Shown here in pieces: positions 55,290 through 64,000 of a DNA stretch of 64,000 nucleotides. This DNA is from Azolla caroliniana (lineage: Eukaryota > Polypodiophyta), in the NCBI GenBank assembly GCA_043228905.1, contig JBHGNT010000002.1, positions 1,178,001 to 1,242,000 of the forward strand, written 5' to 3'. The position numbers were made by a program, and so were the translations under genes. The notes under the pieces were generated by a model that had not been told where the DNA came from, made no database searches, and saw only the letters and a program-made list of their open reading frames with translations. The first letter of the stretch is position 1; every line of letters starts with the position of its first letter.

Positions 55290-55520
55290 CGTAAGCTAGA
55301 CATTTACATGTAGAACATACTCATCCTCTATCTGTATGTGACATAATTTACATGTCTTTTCCTCTTTGGGAACTCCATTAGCACAACCATTTTCAATCAC
55401 AAGTTGGTGGGATGATACTCTAAGTTGTCCAATGGCAACCTTTGGTGCATTTGGTGCATTTGGTAAGAACGTATCTAGATATTTTGGTTGTATAATGAAA
55501 CCTAACTCAAAAAAATGCAT
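55290..55520 (-). mobile_element. LINE 3' end remnant (zinc-binding tail)
   Basis: On the - strand an open stretch reads GQLRVSSHQLVIENG, then VPKEEKTCKLCHIQIEDEYV. This matches the C-terminal part of plant LINE polyproteins, where R.SSH..IE.G and C..C....EDE are typical. It resembles the tail piece in the PGM intron LINE, so both may come from one family. No RT core is seen nearby. Confidence 0.6.
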
Positions 55521-56813
55521 GAGGTGTTCCTAATAGTACAACATTTTAGATGGGAGTAGATCTGATGGGTTAGTCCATTTGTGTTTAGTAGAAACTTGTC
55601 ACATTTTTGGGCTTATCACTTTATTACGATCTTCATGACATATTGATGTTTTATCAGTCTCATGGTAGGTTATTAATGTCTAGGCCATTTGTAAAAAGCC
55701 AACGTACAACAATAATATACCAAGAACTGGTATACTCAACACAAGGTCTTTGTCTCTTGTTGATTGTCTACTTCCCTTCTCTTGGGTTGCCATTAGACTT
55801 ATCCCTATGGTACTTGTTATGGGGATGACCATAAATTATCCTCGTGTATAGAATTCTAGGGTACAACTTACCAAGGGATAAATTATGGTCATGTTTGTAA
55901 CCGGGGCATGACCATAATTGTACTAATGACAATGTCGATGCGGTTGGAAAGGCAAAGTGAAGCATTACATGGCAAGCATTTGAGATGCCATCATGGTTAT
56001 GTGCTTCAAAATGGAACAAAAGAATTCCAAAGTCCTCGTCCAAGGAGGGAATCATAAGTCAATATTTTTCTTATTTACAGTTGAGATGCTTATTTAGAAG
56101 AAAGAAAGATATGTTCACGTCTTTTAAGACCAAAATTGGCCCATGAGAGAGAAACCTCACTATTGAGACTAGGAGTTCAACATTGTACTTGTTTTAATCA
56201 ATTATTGTGTTTATTGGATAAAATATATGATTCAATCCTAGACATATTCTTCAATTTTGGACAATTTTTTTTGGAAAGGTCTCTTGCATGGGTCACATTT
56301 GCTTTGAATGAGCATTGTTGTAAAGTACATTTTGGAGCATTCTATATTTTAAACCATTCGTGCAATACGATTCATATATTTATTATTATTTTGTTCTAGA
56401 TGTTCCCTTGGGATTTTGATTTGCTTAATCTATTGCGAGTATTTCGCTTCTCTTTAGGTCATTCTAAGTTTCAAGTATGAAGGTTTGTATGCCAGTGTGA
56501 GATTTGTATGATTTCTAGACCATACAAACACAAAGTAACTATAAGATAGTAACGGTTAATACACTCAAATGATACATTGCATTTATCATCGTCCAAGAGG
56601 GAAGTAAGGATCTCAAAAGCGACATTCTACCTCAAAGGACCTCGCGCATATATCTTAGCGTCCAAGAGGGAAGTAAGGATCTCAAAAGCGACATTCTACC
56701 TCAAAGGACCTCGCGCATATATCTTATCCATTCCTCTCCCAACACTACCTACACTTGTCCAAAACATGATAATAAGGCAAGGACCAGAAATAGCGGGAAT
56801 TAGTTGAGGTACA
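55521..56813. other. Intergenic DNA with a 69-bp tandem duplication
   Basis: No supported gene. A 69-bp unit (CGTCCAAGAGGGAAGTAAGG onward) is repeated exactly at 56590-56658 and 56659-56727. A pair of inverted ATGACCATAA / TTATGGTCAT motifs is near 55827 and 55890. Confidence 0.6.
56590..56727. repeat. Perfect 69-bp tandem duplication
   Basis: Two adjacent copies appear identical by eye and end GCGCATATATCTTA. The lack of divergence implies a recent event, close to the 3' LTR of the copia element. Confidence 0.95.
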
Positions 56814-56965
56814 TGTTGGGTTCTTGCTTTGAATCCCAAAAAGCTTACCCACTTTAGGGTGATGAGAGTATATATAGACAGGGGGAAAAAACCTCCTAAA
56901 GAGGGAAAAAATGCCCATGTTGTCCTAAGTGTGTTCATACACATCACTACCGAAATATGTCAACA
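56814..56965 (-). repeat. 3' LTR of copia element
   Basis: This 152-bp LTR runs on the + strand from TGTTGGGTTCTTGC to ATATGTCAACA. It has one copy of the GTCCTAAGTGTGTTCA motif, whereas the 5' LTR has three. GAGTATATATAGACA holds a TATA-like core. Confidence 0.92.
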
Positions 56966-57044
56966 AATCCCCCATTGGGAGTGATGCGGTGAATGAGGAG
57001 CTAGCACTCATGGCTAAGCAAGTACCAAGCTATGTGGATAGAGA

Positions 57045-58629
57045 TCAATCCACAAATGGAAGTAGGCCTAAAGCTTTGCAGAAAGCTTCAAACTTCTCCC
57101 TAGGCAGAGCCTTTGTGAAGAGGTATGCAATGTTCTCTTGCGTGGGCACATAAGCCAAACTGATCTCTCCGGTGGAGAACCTTTCCCTGACATAGTGATA
57201 ATGCGCCTCAATGTGTTTAGTGCGAGCATGGAACACAAGGTTCCTCGCAACTGCCATTGCGCTTTGATTGTTAGTGAAGATGGTGGTGGCAGAAGACTAA
57301 CCAACACCCAAATCAATTAAAAGGCGTCTGAGCCACACACACTCAACTTTAGCTGTGAAAGTTGACCTATACTCGGCCTCACAACTAGAAGTGGCCACAG
57401 TAGGTTGCTTCTTGCTCAACCACGATATGCATGAGCTACCAAGCATGAAGCAAAAATCACTTGTGGACACACGAGTGTCATAACAACCAGCACATTCAGA
57501 GTCAGAAAAAGCATGCAGGTCTGGCGGTAGTGTTCCCCCCTTGGGATAAAACAACCTAGGTGACCGGGTACCACTCAAGTAGCGAAATATGCGCTTAACT
57601 GCTTGTCAATGCTTAACTCCTGGGCAATGCATAAACCTACTCATTTGAGAGACAACAAACTGAATATCAGGTCGGGTTATGCATAAGTAAATCAAGCATC
57701 CAACTGCCTGCTGATAGAGAACAACATCAAATGCATCTCCAGCATCATGAAGGCTCAAACGTAAACTTGTCTCTATGGGAGTGGCAATAGGTTTATAGTC
57801 TTCAAGGCCAAAATGTTGCAATAATGTGTCAATGTATTTCGATTGACACAAATCTATTCCACCATCAACTTGCATAAATAAAATGCCCAGATAATGATGC
57901 AAATGCCCCAAATCTGACATCTCAAAAGAGGCATGCAAATCAGCCTTAAAGTTAACAATATGCTTCTCATTGGGACCAGTGAGCAACATATCATCGACAT
58001 ACACAATCATGATCAGAAATACATCATCAACATGCTTAACATATAAGGTGCTTTCAATTGGACTATTGTCAAACTCAAATCCAATCAAATTGGCATGTAT
58101 CTTTTCATACCAAGAACGTGGTGATTGCTTCAAGCCATATAATGCCTTTCTCATACACTTCCTCATGAAGATCACCATTTAGAAATGTTGTTTTAATGTC
58201 CAATTGATGTACATTCCAACCACGTTGAGCTGCAAATGCACAAATGTTATGAATAGTAGTCATACGACAGGTGGGAGGAATGGTCTCATCAAAATCAATG
58301 CCTTTTTCTTGGGCATAACCTTTCGCAACAAGCCTAGCCTTATACTTGTCAACTGTTCCATCAGGTTTATGCTTCAGGTTATATACCCACTTAGTGCCAA
58401 TAGCCTTCTTGCCAAGAGGCAAGTCACACAAAGACCATGTACCAGTCTTCATAATAACATCATATTCTGATTGCATAGCAACCATCCAATTTTCTGAATT
58501 GTGTGCTTCATCAAAAGAAACAGGTTCATTCTCATCACAAAGACTAGAGGTAGCCATAGAATAAAAATATGATGCAAAAGAAGCATTATGATAACCTGAG
58601 CGAGTACGATATGACAAAGGAAAATCCAA
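57045..58629 (-). pseudogene. Copia reverse transcriptase and RNase H, broken
   Basis: The RT part begins with AKGYAQEKGIDFDETIPPTC (near 58280-58340), moves frame near 58150 and continues with RKALYGLKQSPRSWYEK and the catalytic IVYVDDMLLTG (near 57985-58020). RNase H shows HAFSDSECAGCYDTRVST and SSCEAEYRS (57400-57520). The C-terminal end, HIEAHYHYVRERF then VPTQENIAYLFTKALPREKF, is in another frame (57080-57220). At least three frame changes are present. Confidence 0.88.
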
Positions 58630-58873
58630 TTTGCTATCTTACGAAGTCTACAATAGCCATTTAGGCACAATCTTTGCCTCCTCTATATCAACCCTCTCAT
58701 TAATAAGTGCATCATGTAAGTATGCATCAGAAATAGAATGATCTGCATCAGAAATGGAATGATCTACATAATTATGAGTAGCTTCCAAAGGCTGAGAAGG
58801 TGCCTCGAGTGGGCCAACACTTAACTATCCACTTGTAAAAAGAGGCAACAAAGTGTCATACACATATCTGGAT

Positions 58874-60000
58874 CTAACTGATGTCTCCATAGTACATGAA
58901 AGAAGTGGTTGAATTTGCATACTCCACAAAAACAACATCACGGCTAACCAAAATGCGTTTAGATTGTGGATGATATAGATGATAGCCTTTGCTTTTAGAA
59001 CTATATCCTACAAAAATACATTTCCCTGCTTTATCATCCAATTTTTTGCATTGTTGTTTAGGCACTAATGCATATGCCAAATAACCAAAAACACACAGAT
59101 GAGCAACAAATGGCTTTTGGCCATGCCAAGATTCATATGGAGTGATAGAGTGCATTGCTTTAGTGGGACACCTGTTGAGTACATATGTTACACACATGAC
59201 AACCTCAAGCCAAAAACTATGTGGTAAGGCATGACTTTTGACCATACACCTCGCCATTTCCATGAGTGAACTGTTCTTTCTTTCAGCAACTCCATTTTGT
59301 CGAGGTGTATACGACACTGTACATTGATGTTTTATCCCACGTTCAACCAGAAACGCATTAAACTCAGAAGACATATACTCCCCCCCTCAATTAGAACGGA
59401 GGGTGCCCATTTTACATGCTAACAGATTTTCAGCCCAAGCTAGAAACTGTTTGAAGCACAAAAACTCTTTGGACTTTGCCTTCAATGGATATACCCATGC
59501 ATGCCTAGAAAAGTCATCAATGAAAGTCACGAAGTAAAGATAGTTCCCAAGAGAATGTGTCTACATAGGACCACAAACATCAATATGAACAAGCTGCAAT
59601 TTTGCGTAGCTCTAACCGAACCATCTTTTGGAAAAGATGAACGTTGCATTTGGCCCAAAATACAACCTTCACAAACATGCTTCCGAGGTGCCTCAAGTTT
59701 GAGCAAGGAGGACACCATTTCAGATTTCTACATGCGAAGCGAATCCACCAAAACCTGTAGCGGATACTAAGAATCCTAATAAAATAGAACTTGTTAGGAT
59801 TAAACGAAAGTAGATGGTAAGGAACACTAATATACACAAGAGATTCGTTAGACAAATAGAGGAAAAAAGGTGAAGCAAACTTGCAATTTTTAGATGACCA
59901 AAGTGTGCATGCCAAATCTTTGCATCTGAAATGGCTTGAGAATCCTGTATTGCACAGGTTGAATCGTTTATAGATCTTTAATAATCTACGAGCTTATACA
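58874..60000 (-). pseudogene. Copia integrase, broken
   Basis: On the - strand, a gag-pre-integrase zinc region (KHVCEGCILGQMQRSSF, about 59630-59690) leads to a disrupted central part. A longer open stretch at 58874-59374 follows, with GIKHQCTVSYTPRQNGVAER, the typical YTPQQNGVAER-like box with the catalytic Glu. RCPTKAMHSITPYE and VFGYLAYALVP follow. A stop near 59380 separates the two parts. Confidence 0.87.
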
Positions 60001-61364
60001 ACCCATGACATAAAATACCAGAAGCAATAATAACATCCCCATTGGATAGATCATGAACTATACACTTGTCATCAACAAATTTAACAACCAAGCCAATCTT
60101 GGCTAATGCTGAAACTGACAACAGATTTTTCTTGATCCCTGGCACAAATAAAGCATATGACAAGATGAAAGGACTACCATCAACAATAGTCAAAATGATC
60201 TTACCAACACCCATAACTGGATAAGATGAGTTGTTGGCGCATGTGATAGTATTCCCTGTAGGGGCAAGCTCCAATGAAGTGAAGAAATTGCGATGTGAGG
60301 TAATATGTTTGGTTGCCCCACTGTCGAAGTACCAAACATCTGATTCTATAGTAGACATACATTGTTCAAGTGAAGATGGGTCAAAACTACAAATAGTAGT
60401 AAATGCCCATTCTTCATTCTGCACAAGATTTGCAGACTTTGTTTTCGGTGCATAGACTTCTGCAACAACGAGTCCTGCCTCTTTTGCAACCAATTTTGGA
60501 CAGTTCTTTATAATATGATAAGTTCCTTTATAATATTTGCAAAATAGTTTTTGTTTCTGCTCTTGTTTTTTTCATTCACTTGTGAAGTATTAGCAAATCT
60601 CTGCTTGGTCGCAGATGTGTTCCATTTACCTTTGCCCTTTTGACTAGCTAGGAAAGCTTGATCTGCAACATGCATAATAGACCTGTTTTGCCTAGATTGG
60701 TCTTCTTGTAACAAAACAGAGACTAGCTCCTCGAACGATAAGGCATTGGGATTACCTTTCATCATTAAACGAAGAGTAGAAGCAAAACTCTGATATGAAT
60801 CGGGAAGACCATTTAGAATGGTCTGCACAAGTGAACTATCTGGTATCATTTCATCAATAGAAATCAGTTGTTCCTTTAAATATTTGATTTTTGTAAGAAA
60901 ACTGTCCACAGAATCACCTTCATTCATGTGCTCGCTCTCCAATTGTTTTCGGAGATAAGAAACACGAGTCTCATTTCTTGCTTGGTACAAAGTGGTAAGA
61001 GAATCCCAAGCATCCTTTGCTATCTTGCAAGAGAGAATATGGGGAATAATGGCACGTTTCACAGACAAAGCAATCAAAGCATGTGCATGAGCATCTCTGC
61101 CATCCCAACGAAGTTGCTTTGCAGTTGGTACAATAGAAACTATAGCACAGGCATGAGCAGGATTATCAACATCCGCAACAGAATCAGTACCATCAACATT
61201 TGTGTTCTCAACAACATGACGTTTTTCAGCTCCTTGAACCACATTCCACAACCCCTTTGCTACTAATACATGGCGCATCATAATAAGCCTAGAGAGGGTA
61301 ATTTTTTCCATCCAGTTTATCCTCAACAATAAGAATCTGAAATACATCATTGCTCTCAGCCATG
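59978..61364 (-). pseudogene. Copia gag and protease, broken
   Basis: Gag starts with MAESNDVFQILIVEDKLDGK at 61364 and meets a stop/frameshift near 61290. It then continues as a UBN2-type capsid (CKIAKDAWDSLTTLYQ, LRKQLESEHMNEGDSVDSFL, SFEELVSVLLQEDQSR) to about 60508. The nucleocapsid knuckle reads CKYYKGTYHIIKNC, so the second Cys of CX2C is Tyr and zinc binding is doubtful. The protease follows with the catalytic motif WYFDSGATKHITS (60310-60350). Confidence 0.87.
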
Positions 61365-61707
61365 GCCGTGGACTGAACATGTTTTGATGTAAAAAATGGA
61401 CTGCTGAATGGATAAAAGGGAATAACGTACCTCTTTGACTTGAAAGATGAACAAGCGAAGAGAAAGGGAAGCAAATCTGAATTCTGAGGGTTATAGGAAA
61501 GTCTTGGAAGACTCAAGGAGGCTATTTCTAGGATTGAATCGACTTGAAAGCAGAAAAAAAACAGAACTGAAATTGCACAGAGGAAGAAAACCGGCAAAAA
61601 TTTGTTTTTTCAACATCAGAAAAATGCCACCACATATGGCACAAACAAACTGCATATGAGAGCCATTGCGTTGCTGCTCAAATGTCTCTTTGTAGCTCTG
61701 ATACCAC

Positions 61708-61911
61708 TGTTGGATTCTTGCTTTGAATCCCAAAAAGCTTACCCACTTTAGGGTTATGAGAGTATATATAGACAAGGGGGAAAAACCCCCTAAAGAGGGA
61801 AAAAATGTCCTTGTTGTCCTAAGTGTGTTCACACACATAATTGTCCTAAGTGTGTTCACACAACACTGTCCTAAGGGTGTTCACACACATCACTACCGAA
61901 ATATGTCAACA
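61708..61911 (-). repeat. 5' LTR of copia element, with internal expansion
   Basis: This 204-bp LTR is about 52 bp longer than its partner. The extra length comes from repeats of a GTCCTAAG(T/G)GTGTTCACAC unit at about 61817-61891. The ends are TGTTGGATTC and TATGTCAACA on the + strand. Confidence 0.92.
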
Positions 61912-62797
61912 CAATGTTCATAAAGAGAAATAGATTTCCATATGCAAAACTTCTTCTTATGCCTCCTTCAGGAGGCTTTTGTATACTTGTTCTACCAAGT
62001 TCGCCATTCTACACTTTAGGTTTAATTACATCGTTGTTGCATGACAAACAAGATTCGCCGTCATCCTAATGTTCTTTGTTCATATTATGTGCCTCCCTCT
62101 ATACAATATGGCCCTGCGATATGGTCCACACACCCATATGTTGTACGATGAATGGCGAGTACACATCCTGAGCTTTGCACCTAACATCCTGAGCCATTAA
62201 TTCGTGTCCACGAAGCTAAAATAAAACGATCCGGCCATAACTCATGGTCTTCCATATCGAAGATTCAAAAATACCAAAGTTCTTTAGGCAACGGGGGGGC
62301 TAGGTGACAACATTCGCCGTCATCCTAAGGTTCATTGTTCATATTATGTGCCTCCCTCTATACAATATGGCCCCGCGATCTGGTCCACACACCCATATGT
62401 TGTACGACGAATGGCGAGTACACATCCAGAGCTTTGGACCTAACATCCCGGGTCCTTAATTCGTGTTGATGAAGATGAAATAAAACGATCCGGACATAGC
62501 TCATGGTCTTCCATATCGAAGAGTCGAAAATCCCAAAGTTCTCGAGGCAACCGGGGGGCAAGGTGTACATACATACATATTCGTTGCCCGGGTTCTCGTG
62601 TTTTCCCTCGGGCGATCGCTTTTTGCTTTTTGCTTTTCTGCTTTTTGGCTGATGTGTATGTATATGACATATGTCATGACTCACTCATTATGTATTCCCT
62701 TCCATTTTGACAATTGTGTTTTGATGACCTCCAAATTTGCAGTGGATTGGATCAACCATCTCATGATGCTTGTGTAGAAGAAGAAATCAAGAACAGA
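61912..62797. repeat. 260-bp tandem duplication upstream of the TBC gene
   Basis: Copies begin at 62053 and 62313 (ATTCGCCGTCATCCTAA onward). Shared blocks include TATTATGTGCCTCCCTCTAT, CACACACCCATATGTTGTAC and CATGGTCTTCCATATCGAAG. Scattered substitutions suggest an older event. No coding function is seen in this interval. Confidence 0.93.
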
Positions 62798-62866
62798 GAG
62801 GTACACAGAGACACAGAGATTCACAGAGATTCACAGATATCCACAGAGATTCACAGAGATACAGTC
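62798..62866. repeat. (CACAGAGATT)n in the 5' leader of the TBC gene
   Basis: About seven units of a roughly 10-bp repeat (ACACAGAGATTC and variants) run up to a (GA)n tract at about 62875-62889. If transcribed, they lie in the 5' UTR. Confidence 0.85.
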
Positions 62867-62919
62867 AGAAAGTAGAGAGAGAGAGAGAGGTTTTGGCAGA
62901 TCTGCATGTATTCGCGTCA

Positions 62920-62982
62920 ATGGCAACATCCATAGCTCTCTCTCTCTCTTTCTCTTCCCCTGATCTCACGTCTGACTTCTGA
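62920..62982 (+). other. Upstream open reading frame before the TBC start codon
   Basis: An ATG in good context (TCAATGGC) opens a 20-codon frame, MATSIALSLSFSSPDLTSDF, that stops 19 bases before the ATG at 63002. If the transcript begins upstream, it could reduce translation of the main frame. Its Ser/Leu-rich content could be chance. Confidence 0.4.
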
Positions 62983-63001
62983 TCTGCGATCTGATCTAAC
63001 C

Positions 63002-63130
63002 ATGGCTAAACGCCCTATCAAAGGCTCCTCACAACCTCCCACGCATGAGAATCAATGCAGAGATGTTTATGGATTCACCATAAGACCTCAACACCTTCAG
63101 CTCTACAAACAGTATTCTGCCATCTACAAG
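63002..63130 (+). CDS. First coding exon of a probable TBC-domain Rab GTPase-activating protein
   Basis: Exon 1 gives 43 codons ending in phase 0 at the donor AAG|GTACGC. The residues DVYGFTIRPQHLQLYKQYSA match the start typical of plant TBC proteins (YGF..RPQHLQ.Y), which accelerate GTP hydrolysis by Rab GTPases in membrane traffic. The TBC core is not in the window; the next exon must lie beyond 64000. The ATG is the first in this frame after an in-frame stop. The call rests on one short motif, so the family is probable rather than certain. Confidence 0.7.
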
Positions 63131-64000
63131 GTACGCCTCCTTTCTTTTGATTCCTGATTTCTCTCTCTCCCCATATTCAAAACAAGTTGTGCATTTTTTT
63201 TTTCTCTTCTTGCTACAAACAAGGAATGGGTTTTTCCTATGCTGTTTTTTCTCCGTCTTGCCATATACAAGGTTTTTTGCATATGTTTTTATTTTATTTT
63301 CTCGTAACATATGAGCTATACGCTTTTTTCCGTGCCATATAAAAGGCATGTTGTTTTCTCTCTTTCCATATGCAATGTATGGTTTTTCTGTTGCCATTTA
63401 CAAGGTGTGCTTTTGCTTTATCATATGCAATGTGCAGTTTTTCCTATGCATTTCTCTTGCTACATACACCGTATGTTTTTTTCTTCTTACCATATACATG
63501 CCATGTTTTTTGTCTTCAATGTGCTATACATATGCAACGTACGCTTACAATATATACGTTCCACATACAATTCATGCTGTTTTTTCCCTTATCAGAGGTA
63601 TGCTTTGATCAATTCATACTCTTTCCCCCCCTTATCAAAGGTATGCTTTTATCTTACAATATGCAAGCTAAGGTTTTTTCTTTCCTATACGACATTGTAT
63701 GTTTTATTCATATGCGTTTCTTCTGCCAAATAAACTTGCTAGCTATCCAGATTACATGTGGCCATAAGGCCTCCCCAATGCTGATGTTGGTTATCTTTAA
63801 CCTCAATGTGGCTCTTAACATATGTAGTTGTGATGACACAGTGGATCGTTCACATAATGATTAGCAACATGTAGTTACATTTGCTATAATAATATGAATG
63901 TACGAGGTAGGTAGGCTGTTTTCCACCCCATACAAGCTATTTGGTGTTCGCTATTTCTCAGTCTTTATGTGTCAGATGGTAAAAACAGAAAATTTCCATT
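63131..64000 (+). repeat. Intron 1 of the TBC gene with an array of splice-donor-like units
   Basis: From 63200 to about 63730 the intron consists of degenerate repeats of about 30-40 bp: a CCATATACAAGGT or CCATATGCAATGT core, then ATG and a T-rich run. Examples are TGCCATATACAAGGTTTTTT (near 63260), TGCCATTTACAAGGTGTGCT (near 63392) and TTATCAAAGGTATGC (near 63632). The core resembles the real exon end CCATCTACAAG|GTACGCC at 63122-63137. No exon is recognised between 63730 and 64000. Confidence 0.75.

Larger units (their letters stand above)
56814..61911 (-). mobile_element. Near-complete Ty1/copia retrotransposon
   Basis: About 5.1 kb on the - strand. The 5' LTR is 61708-61911 and the 3' LTR 56814-56965, both with TGTTG..CAACA ends. 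The primer-binding site TGGTATCAGAGC (61695-61706, - strand) fits initiator tRNA-Met. The polypurine tract AATGGGGGAT lies directly before the 3' LTR. Domain order gag, protease, integrase, RT, RNase H identifies Ty1/copia. Frameshifts and stops break the polyprotein in several places, so it is non-autonomous. LTR divergence is roughly 5% by eye over about 150 bp. I find no target duplication: the flanks are GTACA on the left and CAATG on the right. Confidence 0.93.

Overview
The window looks like nuclear DNA of a seed plant, most likely a flowering plant. Multi-exon genes have GT..AG introns, several products begin with plastid transit-type peptides, and the intergenic DNA is filled with LTR retrotransposon, LINE, SINE-like and MITE remains plus microsatellites. 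I cannot name the species. I see no true tRNA or rRNA gene, CRISPR array or bacterial operon. All exon models were built by hand from splice sites, frame continuity and family knowledge.

Layout: (1) 0.7-3.7 kb, + strand, a plastid NFU-type iron-sulfur scaffold gene in 4 exons. (2) 5.3-7.3 kb, + strand, a small unrecognised 4-exon helical protein gene. (3) 8.9-12.3 kb, - strand, a 10-exon plastid ribose-5-phosphate isomerase gene. (4) 13.5-18.5 kb, two decayed Ty1/copia copies, the second holding two unrelated solo LTRs. (5) 21.0-28.5 kb, + strand, a tandem pair of single-exon threonine synthase genes: the upstream copy is divergent, the downstream copy is canonical. (6) 32.7-36.3 kb, + strand, an 8-exon cysteine-rich membrane protein gene with 22- and 19-bp microexons. 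(7) 39.1-48.4 kb, - strand, a 22-exon plastid phosphoglucomutase gene. One 3.9-kb intron holds a broken LINE split by a MITE, and two other introns hold fold-back MITEs. (8) 48.7-56.8 kb, gene-poor DNA with a MITE and a LINE tail. (9) 56.8-61.9 kb, a 5.1-kb Ty1/copia element with both LTRs, PBS, PPT and all domains, but broken frames. (10) 63.0 kb to the edge, + strand, the first coding exon of a probable TBC-domain Rab GTPase-activating protein.

Five of the eight genes encode predicted plastid proteins: Fe-S assembly, the Calvin/pentose phosphate cycle, threonine synthesis (two) and starch/sugar-phosphate metabolism. They are not an operon and are probably only neighbours. The features I find most unusual are the abundance of short local tandem duplications (about 20-270 bp), an intronic array of 5'-splice-site-like units in the TBC gene, a duplicated microexon, the divergent threonine synthase paralogue, and a MITE family recognised by three copies each with an 8-bp target duplication.
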